From: Physcomitrium patens
Lineage: Eukaryota; Streptophyta; Bryopsida; Funariales; Funariaceae
DNA: 64,000 bases
Reading direction: 5' to 3'
NCBI RefSeq assembly: GCF_000002425.4
Contig: NC_037262.1
Coordinates: 10,887,243-10,951,242 of the forward strand
The notes under the pieces are model-generated. The model was not told the DNA's origin and searched no databases. It was given only the letters and a program-made list of their open reading frames with translations. Made by a program: the position numbers and the translations under genes. This document shows, one piece after another, positions 46,996 to 60,350 of this stretch (its first letter is position 1; each line of letters opens with the position of its first letter).

Positions 46996-49481
46996 TTAAG
47001 GATTTGCAGCAGAGCTAGAAATTTGATTATTAGTTGGATATGAATTGTTACATTGGTGGCCATCAAGAACAGCCGATCCATAGCGACCTTGAGGAGCAAA
47101 CCCCATCTGGTTCACAATGCTTTGAAGCTCTCCATCCCATCCGATCGACTGCAGGAAAACCTCACAATCAATGAAGAATCAGAAACTTGAAGACGATCAG
47201 CACGCAATCGCCAAAAAATGCGCCTAGAGGTACTTGATCATCGTAATCAGTCTTACGATTTGTGACCTACCTGAGAGACATCGTCGCCGAAGGTATCCAA
47301 GCTTGTGATTCCAGACTGTACGTTGATGGGAGAGCTGTTGGAGCGGCGTAGGTACCCGTCCATCGAGGTCCCCATGGAACGGAAATCCAAGCCGCAGTGG
47401 CCACCCATCATGGGTCCCTGCGAAGGATGCTGCTGCTGATGCTGCAGCATGCCGAACGTGGCACTCGACTCTGGTCCACCCAAAGAACCAGACATCCGCG
47501 GCTGCAGCATGTCCTTGTTCAGGGCGGTCTCGAAGTTGTAGTCGAGGCGCGCGGTGGATGGCCCAGGGTTGACGGACGCCAGCTTCATCGACAAGCTCTC
47601 GACCTGGCGCTGAAGTGACTGCACGTAGTTGATGATCTCGTCGAGCATCACTGCCTTGCCGGTCACTTTATTGCAGCCAGGAACTAGGTCCTGAAGATAC
47701 TTCATCCGCTCGCTGATCTTCTCCCTGCGAACCTGAGGAGCGTACAACATGATGACTCACGTCAGGGAGTGCTACAGAGATGTGTGACGAGTTCAGAATA
47801 CTAATAGTTGAGGTTATGAATCGAATCGAATCGAGAAGGAAACTTGGGATCTGGGATTTTACCCTTTCCGCAAGGCTGTGGCTGTCGGTGGCTTGTCCTC
47901 GTCGAGCTCGCACATGAATGTAGTCCTGCTTGGAAAGAATTTTGTTTCGGTTATTCGAGTCTTTGAGAGCCCTGGGGCTGCCAGAGTCCCCAGAGTTCTC
48001 ACTGCAACTTCGTTCTGCTTTTGCTTTCACCGATTCGTCATTTTCACCTTTGCACCGCTTAGGTTTGGAATCCACGACATCTGCAACCTGCATTGCGCAG
48101 CATCATCCCAGGCAATGAGATCATGGTTTATAAAAACCCACCACGAAGAAACAGGGGAACTCGAAGAACATGCACATACCAAACACAACCGCCTTAAACC
48201 AATTCTGTGACAAAAGCTCTCGAGTTCTTGTGCAAGTGGAGGAGATAGTTCCTAAAGTCGCACGGAACGATTCTGGAGACTGAATGAGACAAAGGAGAAG
48301 CAGGACGTGGCAAGGAGAATAACATTACGGACCTTACAGTCCACGTCGGACTTGTCAGCAGGTGATTGCTTCCGTTTGCGACGATCACTGTCATCGCTTC
48401 CAGTAGGTGATCTTGCAGGCGACGCAGCGCTTGCTTGATGTTGTTCCGTAACAGAACAGGAATTAGTTTCCCGTGCTGCTGCTACTTCGACCTGCTCATG
48501 GGTTCTGTCCATGGTGGCCAAGCTTGCTCCCTCAATGGCTTCCAACTCGGGCACACTCGCAGCGCGAGACGGGCTCTTGTCGTTGCTACCAACACCGTCC
48601 ACGTCCATGTTACATGATACCTCTGCTGCTGTAGAAGCTGCCCGAACCGAAGCAGCAGATTTCTCTTCCATCTCAGCTACGACTGCTGCGGCCAGCTTCT
48701 TCGTCGCGCCCGAATTCTGGTTGCTCGAAGTTCTAGAAAGCCTACTACTACTCTCGCTGGATCGCGACCGCGGCTTACAATGCGCGTCGTTGATAGGCAA
48801 CGGCAACGCGATCTGTGGGTACTTCCCATTTCCAAAACTAGAGAATTTCGCCGCGCGCTCAGCGAAGGCAGGATCCGACGTGAACTGAGCCAAGCAATGC
48901 GACGTTGCGAGTCCCACTCCCTGCAATGCAAGACCACCCTTCGACGGGTCCACTGTAATCCCCGCCGCAACCGTGTCCAAGGGGCTCCACGATTTGTGAG
49001 CGGCTGGAGCACCTCCAACTCTTCCTGTCAGCAATTCTCTGATCTTAGCATTCTCCATAACCGTCCCGCGCGCTAGAGATGGCGCCATGGACACCGGAGG
49101 CGGATACTTGTACGCTGACGATTTCGCGTCTAGCAGCTGCTGCCAGTCGCTACTTGCCATCCCTGATCCCAGCAGCTCCTGAGGTGTCGCAGACGCCGAC
49201 CCACCGAGGATTTGTTGCATATCCGCCGCCGTGGCATGACCCCAGTAGTTCGTGGTGGGGCTAGTCGTAGCCGACCTGGAGAACCTGCCCCCAGCCGGCG
49301 CGCTGCTATGCACGACGTTACCCCCAGGCTGGTCCATCAGCTGTTTCTCCAAGCTGGACAGCGAGTTCATGGACTCTGTTGGCGACATGGCCGCACTATT
49401 GAACGATGCCGGGATGCTCATGCTTCTCGCAAGCCCGCTGAAGGGAGTTGCTTGATCCGGTGCCGGTGCCATGAATGCCAT
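46996..49481 (-). CDS. bHLH transcription factor, subfamily XII (CIB/BEE/bHLH49-62-78 type)
   Basis: Nuclear DNA-binding regulator. Minus-strand coding exons are 49481-48333, 48087-47863, 47732-47271 and 47148-46996, all GT-AG with phase-0 introns, joining to 662 residues. The first 440 residues are low-complexity, rich in Ser, Ala and Pro, with no domain I know. A basic patch (KRKQS, about 373) and KPKRCK (about 391) could be nuclear localisation signals. The bHLH domain lies at about 440-505: [19 protein letters not shown], then [19 protein letters not shown] and a second helix with [20 protein letters not shown]453, E457 and R461 are the H-E-R set that contacts E/G-box DNA. The [15 protein letters not shown] block is typical of subfamily XII. 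In angiosperms this group acts in light and brassinosteroid responses; its job here is unknown. The start ATG has A at -3 and G at +4. Confidence 0.93.
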
Positions 49482-50400
49482 TCTCGTATTTTATTTTTGC
49501 TCCTATGTCACGCGCCCACGCACTCACACTCTGCCTTCCTCTTCGCTCCTCCTCCTCTCCCCACCTCACTCCTCCTTCCTCCTCACCGCAAACTTCACCA
49601 CACCCACCGAAGTTCCTCAACTACAGCTGCTACCCACGCTGGCAGTGAATCTCCTTCCCCAAATTCCCGATCATATCCCCAATTCTGGCCCCCTCAGACA
49701 CAACCACCTGCTATCCACAATTCTCCTTCCTTCCCTTCCCCCCACCCCTCCTCCTCACCCTTCACAATTCAACCAAAATGCTAACAACCTAAGGCTTCCA
49801 CCTTGGTACAAAAATCCACTACCCAGCAACAGTACCGGTCTGAAATTCTCCCTCAATTGACTGCTTGCGTTGCGAATGGAAGGCGCCAGACCAGGAGAAA
49901 ATAAGCAAAAAGCATAAAAATGTGCACCAGAGTGAACACTTTCGCCAACCTGGATGAGGAGGAAACTGTAAGCAGCAGCAGCAGAACATGCGAGTAAGGA
50001 GAGACTACTACTAACTAGACTGACTACAAGGGGGAATTTGATCTTCTGCTGTACGGGGGGTGGGGAATGTTAAGAACGAGGACGACGACGCTGGCAGCAG
50101 CAGAAGCAGGACCCTTTACTGAATTGCGGAGAGAGGTGCTTGTTTGCGGCCAATTGCTATGGAGGTCCCTTGTGGTGTCGCCTCTGCTTAGTACTGTCTC
50201 GCGCACTCCTCCACTGCCAACCCCCGGGCGCGGGTCGGGCGGGACGGAGCGAGTCACACCGGGTCGGACCAGACCGGGGAGGGGGCTAAACCCGCGATTC
50301 AGCTGTTGCCCCATACTTCACAAGGCCAGCACGTGAGGCTCTGTGTGCCCTGCCCCTCTTGAAATGCTTCATTGGCCATACTCCCATATAACCCCCTCCC
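49482..50400 (-). promoter_or_regulatory. bHLH gene 5' leader and promoter
   Basis: This GC-rich tract is purine-rich on the minus strand immediately upstream of the bHLH start, and becomes AT-rich beyond about 50400. No coding frame continues the protein. A palindromic G-box, CACGTG, lies at 50330-50335. A minus-strand TATA-like TTATATGG lies at about 50383-50390, which would place the transcript start near 50355 and give a leader of about 870 nt, unless a leader intron is present. Confidence 0.5.
50330..50335. promoter_or_regulatory. G-box (CACGTG)
   Basis: This perfect palindromic G-box lies about 850 bp upstream of the bHLH start codon. Proteins with the H-E-R basic region, including the product of this gene, bind such sites, so autoregulation is possible. 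Any six-base match can also occur by chance. Confidence 0.4.
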
Positions 50401-51042
50401 CTCCCTCTTTAACCCTATTTTCTCTCTCATTCACTTTCATTTTCGTTCTCAGTTCTTTCCACAACTGGGTCTCTCATTTAACATCAAAATACCTTAAACC
50501 ATGTCATGCCCCTGAACCAACCTGTAGACCATACCTAAACCGCCCTTGCACAAATCCAAAACTGCCCGATTTTCCTGTGGAAAGATTCCAAATACATTCT
50601 AAACCCACCAATGTTCGGCAAACTTTACAAAGATGAAGGGTGCAGTTGTGTGATGGAAGTGCACAGTTTTGCTAAAGTCTAGGACTCAATTCAGGGGTAA
50701 AATGCAAAAGTTGCTTTGAATTTTTTATCAATTCGACCACTGTTGCAATTCAATTTTCTTTTCATTTCTTTTTCTTTTTTCCTTCTAGCACACGTAAGAA
50801 CCTTATTTCTCCAAAAAATAATAATAATAATAATAATAACAAAAAAATACCCAAAAAATACTAAAAAAAAGCTGAAAAACCTCAAGTTGACAATGTAAGG
50901 TATTCCAACGTTAGGTCTCTCATTTCACTTCCCTTCACTTCCACTTCATTCCACCATCCCCAGGATCCACTTTGTCTGCTGCCAATTCTCATCTCTGTCC
51001 CCAACTTGACAGACCCAGCTCTGTTTCCAATAGAATAATAAA

Positions 51043-51074
<32 letters not shown>

Positions 51075-53934
51075 GGTTGGGGTTCTGATACATCCTTTGT
51101 TGGATGCATCATCTTGACTGGCTGGGATTTGAAGAGGAACAAATCCTTGACCTCGGCCATTAATTGACTCTGTTTAGAGTTGAGGTTCATGGATCTTTCC
51201 TTTGACTTTTGCAGCTAAACAACTTTCATTTACTCCCCACTTTTTCAAAACAGTCTCTCAGGCTTTTGTTGACTGATATGATGTATCTGAATTTTTGACC
51301 AGGCTTTGTTGGCTTCATAGAACTTGCTGTTTTGTGTCTTGATTCACTTCTCTGAATGTATCAAACATCTGAGTGTGTATTTGTGACGTAATGTTCCCTG
51401 AGGATGGGTTTTGATCTTCATCTCATCCATTCTTTCTTGCTTCTTTTCTGCCCAAAAACTTCCATGGGGAATGTGGATTAAAGCTGTGAGAGTTATTTTT
51501 TAATCCTCAAATCGTTATGTTTATGAGCAAAACAATTTGGTGGTGTACCCTCTTATTGCCAAAAAGAAAGAGAGGATAGCCTGAAGTTCATCTTTTTGGA
51601 AAGATTTCATACTTGGTTTTTGAGTCAAAGCTTGCAAATTGACAGCATGTTGGAAAATAAAAAAAAACAAAAGATAAACAATCTGATTCTGACATGACAA
51701 TTCAACAACTTTGTAATCATTTTGTGTGGTACTGCAAGTGAAGCAATCAACAGAAGCAGTCCACGCTGAAGCTTAATGTACTAAAATTGGACATACCATC
51801 TTCTTTTTCTCACACAGAATAATTTCATGTGTAGTAGGTTTCTAATGTTTTCCTTTTTTGAATTTTTTTTTATTTCACTTTCTCTGTTGTCTATGTAACT
51901 TTGAAAGTAGCAGAAAGTTTCCACAAAATCAAAGCACACCAAACAACAGTCTATGTATCCCTACAGTGGATGAACACATAGCCACATTTGATTTCTTTTT
52001 AGTCCCCTTTTCATATGCAGCATTCAATATGTGCATTAACAATTTTGTGCCTTTCTGCCTTCACAAGTTATATGTTTAAACATTTCACATGTTTTTCTTT
52101 TTTTTTTTTTCTTTTTGCTTCTTCTTTCATTTCTTGCCACAAACAGTGAAAACACTGTTGTATTTAATGGACATTAATGAATGCAAAAGTGTCCAGATTT
52201 AAGGTATGTGTTTGAATGAGATAGGGAGAGAACACTTATCTGCTGTTGAGATAGGCCACAAGACTAGTAGTAGTGTAGGTAAGTGAGCTGCCCATCTGAG
52301 TGGACCTTCCCTTTTCATTCTGTGAAAGAATTTTTGTAATCCAAACCAAATCAATGTAAATACAAATTAATATACCAGATAGATGAATATTAAAGACTAA
52401 AAGAGAGGGGGAGAAGCAGAAGACAGTGTATGTGTAGTATACATGTGGAGGTGCTCATTTATTGCTGACAAAGGAGGAGGGGGTTGAAGAGAGAAATGAT
52501 AATAATAATAATAAGAAGAAGAAGAAGAAGAAGAATACCAAAAATAATAAATTCAAAGGCATAAAAATAAGATAAAAAAAAGAAGTGAAAACATGAAATG
52601 GATAAATAAAATGAGAACTGAGGATAATAGATAGATGTTTTTATTTTGGGGTACATCCCAATTATGTGTAGTATCATTCACTGTCAGCATTTTCTCTGCT
52701 ATACAATGGCGCAGCTTTGCCACCAAGCCTGAGGCATTTTTGTTCCCCAAGGGCATTAACTTTACTTCATGTAAAGTTCCCAAAGTTGACCATATCATGA
52801 ATAATTCTCTTGTATAAAAACAACAGGTTGCACAGCTAGATTGTCATCTTACTACTACTAGTTTTAGACACAGTATGACACAACATTGTGGTTCTCTTCA
52901 CTATCAAAATTCATGGTGCTCTCATGGAAAAATGTGTTTATGTCCATATATATATATATATATATATATATGTTTATTTATTTACAGTCACATATGAATA
53001 AGAAAAAAACCAAACAAACATTACAAAACAACAACAAACAAATGAAAATATAATGTTAAATGTAAAGATTGATAATTATCACAATAATCTATTTCAATTT
53101 TAATTAAATATTTAGTTAACTTTATCATTTATTCATATTATCAATCATTTATGATTATTTTGTTATTTTTTTTTGAAGCGTCCAGAGCATGATTCATTCT
53201 CCATGCAGATTTGGGAAAAAATTATCTATGATAACATTCATTTCATCTTATTATGATTTTTAATTTACAATATTTTTTTTTAATCAGGAAAAATCAAGAA
53301 AATGAGTTGTGAATTTGTTGTTCAACAAGGATGAGTTTCTGATATAATCAAACATTTTTATTTCATATAAATAAATAAAATAAAAATTATGAAAAAATAT
53401 GAAAATTATTTCTCTCTTCAAATAGATTCTTCAAAAGAAGCACATTTGAGGAATTTATAACTAATTGGAGTGTTTCAATTTTATGGTTATAATTTTCTCT
53501 CTCTTTCTCTCTCTCGATATATATATATATATATATATTTATTTATTTATTCTCTGCATCAGGAGTATTCAATATTATAACAACACTGTTTATTTTATGT
53601 CCTAAATGTCCAATAATATCCTTTTTGAATTTTAGACAAGGTTTTTCTCTGTCACACAAGGTAAAGTCTATTTTTTCCTATCCTCAAAGGTCCAAAAAAA
53701 ACCCTAATATTCAACATTAAATTGCATTGCCAAGCATTGCAAATGATTTCCAGACCCACAGTATATTATTCAATGAACAATGTTTTTAGAAATAAAATTA
53801 AATTTTGGGACTCACCTTATGCAACTAACTAATCCCATTTTCAGTTTTGAATATTTATGTCATTTAAAGTTTCTTTCCTTTACCAGTTATTGAATCCTTC
53901 CTGTGAAATTTGGCATGCAAAAAAAAACTGTGAG

Positions 53935-53966
<32 letters not shown>

Positions 53967-54877
53967 TTAATTGTGGTAAAGATGTGCACTTTATGCTTCC
54001 AAAGAGCTTAAAATTGAAGAAATTTAGAAGCAAAACATCAGGATTTACTAATAGTACATTAAAAGCACAAATCTTCTGGAAACCGTGTTGTTGATTGTGA
54101 GAAGGTTTTATTCAAACTGCATCTAGCTAGTTACACTAAGTGGGTTCATAATCTATCCCGCCTGTGTCCTGCAATCTTAGTAAGTTAGAAGGCAGAAAAA
54201 AAAAAAACAAACAAACAAATAAACAAACAAACAAACAAACAAAACAAAACAAAACAAAAACAACTCGCAAATTGTCACGTACGTTTAAAAAAAATGAAAA
54301 AATTTGGAAACATATATTTAGCCCTTATTATATAAAAAGTCCATGCTATGTTACTTTAAGTGGAAAAATTTTTAACAAGATTAAATATAGGTCACAAAGC
54401 TTCAGAACATTTCAATTCAAATGGGATTTAATAACTTTTATTAATTTTCTAGTACATTTATCAAGATATTAAAATTTTCTTTTAATTCATATGTACGTGA
54501 AAACCATTTGATAAAAATCTATCTCTATAATTACTCTATGTTGAAAATCTGCATGGCTTGACTATTTATTATGAATAATAGTCACTTAAAATTTACAAGA
54601 CTTTGTGACATTACTTCTTGTTTCAATAGAAACTCAGTTGATTATCATTTGGAAGGTGTTTTATCATAGTAAAAATATTATAATGTTATTTGCATCATAT
54701 TGGATTTTTCTCTCTTCTATAAATAACTGTAGTGAAACCTGATCATTATTTATTAAATTTAGAATTTTTGTGTGCATACTTCCACCTTCTTAAGTTGCAA
54801 TAGAGACTTATGAAAGATTCTTTAAAAGTATTATGTTGTAAAAATGAGTAAAATGTATCATTAATTCAAAATATATA

Positions 54878-54916
<39 letters not shown>

Positions 54917-55999
54917 CATTAATTCAAAAACTTTTCAAAATTCAAATTGACAAAAAAAACAAATTGCAACTATCAGGGTAAAATAAGCTTATTAGATCTG
55001 GAAGTGTGAATAGAATTGATAATCTATGGCATAAATTAATTAAGTTCCATTAATTTTGTATCCTATATCATAACTTATTAGCATTAATTGTTACATTATA
55101 AAGATAGGACTTTAGGGGCTAAATCTAAATAGTAGACAATTCTATGTCATTAACTCCTTATTACATGGAATTACTCCTTTTTTGTACCAAAGTTGTCGAT
55201 AAAAGTTTTTGGAAGTCAGGAATGTCTGAGAGATAGTTAATGGAGTGTTATTGAGTGGTTTGCAGCTTTTAGTATTTGAATTACAGAAAGCTTTATCTCA
55301 AACTTGACTTCAGTTCATATACTCAACATTTGTTGTATAATCAAAACCTATTTAAATTTTCTCTACATTCCAATGCCATTCTCCATTCCACTGAAGAGAA
55401 AATACATGCCCAGATCACTTTTCTAACTTGATTATTATTCTATACTTCTTGTCTAAATACTTTGCTTTCTGTTAGATCCAAATGCACTACATATATAACT
55501 GACTTAGGTATCATATTAGGTTAAAACTTTTAAACCAAGGCAAGAGAGGAGTAGGAAAACTGGGTTGTGTCTCTTTTGATTGTGTCTCTTCCAAAGCCCC
55601 CAGATTTTGTATCTTAAGTTTATTTTGTGTAAGAGAAAGACTTTTTAGTATCATATTATTCTAATTCGGTTGTAGTCCTAAAATTGATGAAGAACTGTTT
55701 CAAAGATTTCCAGAATGTAGAATGAAAAATATTGGTGTGACTTTGAACCCTCCATGTGTTTACTGATTGGCCCCTATGCCAAGTAAATTGTATCAATTGT
55801 TTAATATTACTAAGTTTCCAATCTTAAAGAATAAGTTCAAGTGTGTTACAGCATCGAGACTAATCATGCTTTTGAGAAAAATAAATAACTAAATGAATAA
55901 TCCTTGTTGATACAACTTTATGGCACGTATAAATCTCAGTAACCAAAACATGATCCTGGAATGAAAACAAAATCTTTAGACAATTTTAGCTTTTGTGAA
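50401..55999. other. Intergenic AT-rich DNA with microsatellites
   Basis: No gene was recognised. Simple repeats are (AAT)n at about 50817-50838, (AAAG)n at 51043-51075, (AAT)n then (AAG)n at 52498-52534, (AT)n at 52946-52972, (CT)n(AT)n at 53500-53539, (AT)n at 53936-53961, (AAAC)n at 54195-54262 and (AT)n at 54880-54914. Unlike the 20-43 kb desert, the DNA here has normal C content and no LTR signatures. Confidence 0.6.
54195..54262. repeat. (AAAC)n / (AAAAC)n microsatellite
   Basis: A-run followed by AAAC units, with one AAAT, then AAAAC units. A nearly identical A-run plus AAAC/AAAAC pattern recurs at 61836-61888. Confidence 0.85.
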
Positions 56000-57427
56000 G
56001 GAAATGTTGGTCATATGGCATCAGAGCGTGCCATACCCTCAATCAATGATTTGATGCCAAACATATTACAAAATCACAGAGTTCATTGAATGAGCCAAGC
56101 TTCTTCTTCTTCTGCAGCGGCAATTCTCATCCTCTAAGATTATCTGAATGGAATATTTGGGGGCTAGACCCAGTTTAGATGGAAAGCTGATTAGTAGGAT
56201 TAAGCTAATCACGGCGCGAAGTCTTCACTAATTGACCTATTCAAACCCCTCCAGTCGGATCATGACCCTGTCCCCATTGCACAAGGGGCCCTAAAAAACA
56301 CGTTTTGTTTCTGAGAAGTTTCCTAACAAAGTCAATCATTTAATGTTCCCATGCTTAACTTGTCACCGCATTATCCTTTCATCTGAATCCTATCCTTTGC
56401 CATTAATGCCACGAGTAATTATGGGCACCCAAAAACGGTGGATAGGTTTCCGTGGGCTGATGCCCACATAATGATTGAACATACAAGGCATCAAAAAACT
56501 TGCCAAAAACTAGTAAAAATCGCAAAATCCGGTCTTCATAATCAAACATTCAAGTGTTGCGAGCGTGTAAATAGAAATCTAGTTTCAAATTTTGCTTCCC
56601 AATCCAGTGCCGGAAGTACTCCCCACCCCCCTCACCTAACTTGGTCGAAATAGTCTTTGCAGGGGGGCGTTTATAGGTGCCTCTAAATGATGAGGCCCCT
56701 CCAACTCTTTTCTATATTTTCCGTGTGGTGCCGCTAAACCCCAACCTCGGCTATAGGAGTCACAGAACTCCCACCTGACTCAGTTTTCCAACCGTTTCTG
56801 GAGCTCCTACCGTGGCGCAGAGCATGGCGCAGTTTCCAATCGATCAAACAAATGAAAACGAACAAATCGGGCGTCTAGTTCTCGTTCATCGATCAAACAA
56901 CGCAGGATATTCACTGGTGCTGTTGATCTCCAGCAGCGACACATGAATTCGAGTAGCCTTTCGGTGTCCACTTTCTCTCCCTCTCGTGTACACGTTTGAG
57001 TGAACAGAGTGCTAAGAGTTAAGCATTCAAGCTGAAGAAAAAGCAAAACGAAAAGAAAGGACCGCAATCAAGGAATCTGCCATTGAAGCGCACTTCCAGC
57101 ACCAGCTTCTTCGTCATTGCCACATTTTTACAACCATTCCTTAATGGGATTGAACTCCTACCCAAAGTAAGGTTTCTGTAACCAGCCCCGAGCTCTGTAA
57201 AAAGTAATTCAACCTGATGTTGTGCAAACTTGGACAATATCCATTCATGGATTAGGGCTTGCATACATTGAGCCGGGATTATAGAAGTGGAGAGGTTCAG
57301 TGGGTGGGTGTGTGTGATTCCATGGTTCTCTCCCTCAGTAACCCCTCGCTCTTCGAAAGAGCCCCGTTTCCGAAAACCCTGATGTAAAAATTTAGTGGGC
57401 TGTTTTCGTCAGCAGTCCTTTATATCA
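56000..57427. other. GC-richer patch with one small ORF
   Basis: Composition resembles gene flanks (56180-57400). A 40-codon ORF begins at 56824 and ends at 56946 (MAQFPIDQTNENEQIGRLVL...), with a good start context. It contains part of a direct repeat ATCGATCAAACAA (56839-56851 and 56888-56900). There is no similarity I know. Minus-strand frames at 56807-57264 are equally unsupported. Confidence 0.4.
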
Positions 57428-57582
57428 ATGGCGTCATCACACTTCACTGAGTCAGCAGGGTTGGGATCGAGATCCAAGGTGGTCGTATTCACACTTGAAC
57501 CAAATGATTCAGTGGCTCCCGACACCTTGGTAGCTTCGTGGCTGAGAAGCTACACCTCTTCTCATGTGAACAGGGTCTCAAT
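57428..57582 (+). CDS. Possible first coding exon of an unknown gene
   Basis: ATG at 57428 opens a frame of 52 codons (MASSHFTESAGLGSRSKVVV..., later ASWLRSYTSSHVNRVSM). The stop, TGA at 57584, overlaps a canonical donor (AT|GTGAGT with GT at 57583-57584), so the frame could instead splice onward after 57582. Sequence from 57583 switches at once to T-rich, intron-like DNA (GTGAGTTAGGGTTTTTTT). I do not recognise the peptide and found no convincing next exon, so it could be an untranslated or lost gene start. Confidence 0.3.
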
Positions 57583-60002
57583 GTGAGTTAGGGTTTTTTT
57601 GGGTGTTTTTTAAAATGGTAGGGGGAACTGGGGGGTATTCTCCAATGATGAGAATGGTTTCTTTCTTCTATTTTGTTTTGCATTTTTTATGATGAACATT
57701 TGAAGTGAAGCCCCATTACTATTTCTGATGAATGATTCATGAATGTTTTTCCTTTTGTGTTTTTTGTTTTTTCTTTCTTTTTGAAGAAAGAAGTTTGTAG
57801 AGTGATACGTTGGTGTTATGTAAATTGAATTTTGTGATTGGCGATATCCTTGAATATCCAAAGTGTATGAATATTATACTGCTAGTTGTGTTTGCACACA
57901 TATGCATGGTGATATATTATGATTTTTGCTATTATTAGTATTATGGGTGTCGTAATACTTCTGGTTCCTCCACTCAATCTAATCAACAAGAAAACCTTGT
58001 ATGTGTCATTAATATATATATACACTAAATGTTAAATGGTTGCTCTGGTCGAGTTCAATATATTTACAATACTTGCATTTGAATAATAGGGACAAAGACA
58101 GGGGAAGCAAAGTTTGCCTCACTATGGTGGCGAGAGGATTTTCATATCCTTTGACTCTTTGATTAAAATGACGGTTTTTTAATAGAAGTTATGCAGACAT
58201 AGAACAAGCCAAGGATCTTTTTCATCTCCCCTCACAAAATAATGACTCTAGACTCAATTCCTTCTCCCTTGCACATCTTTTGATAAAGGTCCTCATGACC
58301 TGATATTTTCCCCCATCCGAGCTATTAAAAAAAGGGGATAAGTCCCATATCCCAAAGAAAAGCCTTAAAGCAAGAATAGGTGTCCAGGACCCCAAAATCC
58401 TTGCTAATTCAACCCTAAAAATGGAGCACCAAAACAATATGTAGATTAAAATGTATTAAAATAAGGAGAAAAATCATACAGCTTCATTATCTGCAGCAAC
58501 CTCGTTGCCTTCACAGGAAAACCCATGGAGAAAAATAGGGAAAGCATTTGTGATTCTGACCTGTGGATTGCAATTAAAGATTCCACTAGGTTGCAGTTTA
58601 ATCTGCTTGGTTGCAGACTAGGCTTCTTTGTTCATACAATAGATCTTCAAGACTACTATTTACATAAGTTTGAATATACATTATATTCAGTTCTGTAACA
58701 CTTTTTGAATCTCTTGCCAGAAGCTCCTTAAATTCAATCATCATCATGCTTGAAAAAGTTTCTGGATTTCCAAATATGCATGCACATCCCCCCATAGACG
58801 CATTCTGGCCCTTAAAAACAGGGAATAGCCTTGGATATGGTGGTGAGCCAGCTCCCTTGTGTGTGCTTGAGTGTGAATGAGTCACGGCTAATCTAGGTTA
58901 TTAGACCTGTCATAAAAACTAGTGCATGGGTGAACCAGGAATAGGATATGTGGGGAACTGGGTCCATGTGCTTTTGTAGTGGCCCATCCGTGCAGGGTGC
59001 AGCAGTGTGGATCTCTGCCAATCTGACCACCCCAGCCCCATGTGTGCAGCCAAGACACTCTGACCAACAACTGCAGCCCACCATTTCCTCCTCCAGCCCA
59101 ATGGATTGGAATTACCTTTTTAACTCTAGTTGCCAAACCTACTATCTGCCAGGACAGAGCTTTTCCCCTTCCTCAGCACTAGGTTTAGGATATGAGAGCC
59201 AATAGCCATCCTCTCTGGAGAGTCCACAACAACACAACCTTTGGACCTATGAAAATGAGAAGCAAAAGGTGAACTGTTGAACATACTTTTTAAGCCTCAT
59301 GTAAACTAAGAACTCAACCCATACATACTTTTAATTTTAATTTTTTGAAACAAACACCAAAAAGTACAAGGTTATAAAAAGAATTCCTCCTTGTGAGAGA
59401 GAGAAAGTAAAAGCAAGTGTGATGCATTGCTTTGTACCACAGAAGCATCATAGCATTGCCAGCCACAAGTCAATATGCAGTCACACACGGAAGTGTGGCA
59501 ATGGGTGCCATGGTGATGCAACTTGCTACTGTGCAGTGAAATTCCACTTGGAGAGGGGGTGAGGGGGGACTGTGCTTCCAGGAGAGCAAAACCTTGTGTG
59601 GGGTTTAAGCTTGCATGGAAGAGTGGTGCAACTGTGCTAGTATGATGGGGCAGCAGATCAAGGCCATTGTCCTTTCCACACAATTAGAAAACAGTGGTGG
59701 AGCCTTCTTCTTCTACCTCTCATGCATTCACTCATTCCCTATTCACAATCCTTCCCTGCTTTAGAGTTCATTTCACTCACAGCAGTCCCACACACAAGTA
59801 GGACTAGAGGGGGCTAGCTACCCCACTGATGATGGATGCCAGACAGGTGAATTCCAGAATTGGAAAAAGACCCATGTGTGAGAGCTGTGGGACATGCATG
59901 GGCCCCACTCCCCCTTCCATCTCCTAATTTGCTGCAGCTGTAATATTTCCTGCAAAATCATCCTCTTTTTGTTTCCCCTTCCAATTGTTGCATTCCTGAG
60001 CT
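57583..60002. other. Interval without a recognised gene
   Basis: 57600-58880 is T-rich and of ordinary intergenic quality. 58890-60000 is more GC-rich, with many CCCA/TGGG and CTCC stretches, but frames on both strands lack domain features. No RNA gene was identified. Confidence 0.45.
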
Positions 60003-60350
60003 CTATTGGCCCCTTGAGAATTTCACCATGTGGGCAAGCCACAAGTTATTGGTCCTTGCTATAAAGATCCCTATTCCTAAGGGTGGACCAGCCAAGGAGT
60101 GGAGGGGGGACACAAGTGGTGACATCCCTAGCTCCCATGTACTTGGTCTCTTTAACAAGGCTCAGGCAGAGACAGACAGTTAGTGGAGAGAGCAAAGCAT
60201 AGACAGAGCTCTGTAGGCACCACACATGGCCAAGGGACACAGGCTCACTCTCTCTTTTGGTCTGTGATTAGGGAGTGCTTTTCTGCCTCCCTCCCCTCTC
60301 CTCCCCTGGAAAGTGAGAGATTCATTGAACCCTAAAATGGATCGGGGTTG
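60003..60350 (+). promoter_or_regulatory. Promoter-like CCAAT/TATA cluster and CT-rich leader
   Basis: Inverted CCAAT boxes (ATTGG) lie at about 60005 and 60048, followed by TATAAAG at 60060-60066. A pyrimidine-rich tract (60242-60305) that resembles a plant 5' leader comes next. Only tiny ORFs follow (13 codons from 60226, 12 codons from about 60338). If real, the transcript may be non-coding or start a spliced gene whose exons I cannot see. Confidence 0.3.

Noticed and set aside
47668-48093. 141-codon minus-strand ORF as a separate protein
   Set aside because: Its first part is bHLH exon 2; after the donor at 47862 it reads into an intron, and the rest is not conserved.
48511-48888. 125-codon plus-strand ORF
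   Set aside because: Antisense shadow of the first bHLH exon.
49212-49784. 190-codon plus-strand ORF, Arg/Ser/Pro-rich
   Set aside because: It is antisense to the GC-rich first bHLH exon and leader; composition and lack of any domain mark it as a shadow frame.
60180-60270. GAGAGAGC and GCTCACTCTCTC arms resembling a miR156/529-type hairpin
   Set aside because: The arms pair poorly, with many mismatches, and neither contains the mature miR156 or miR529 sequence.
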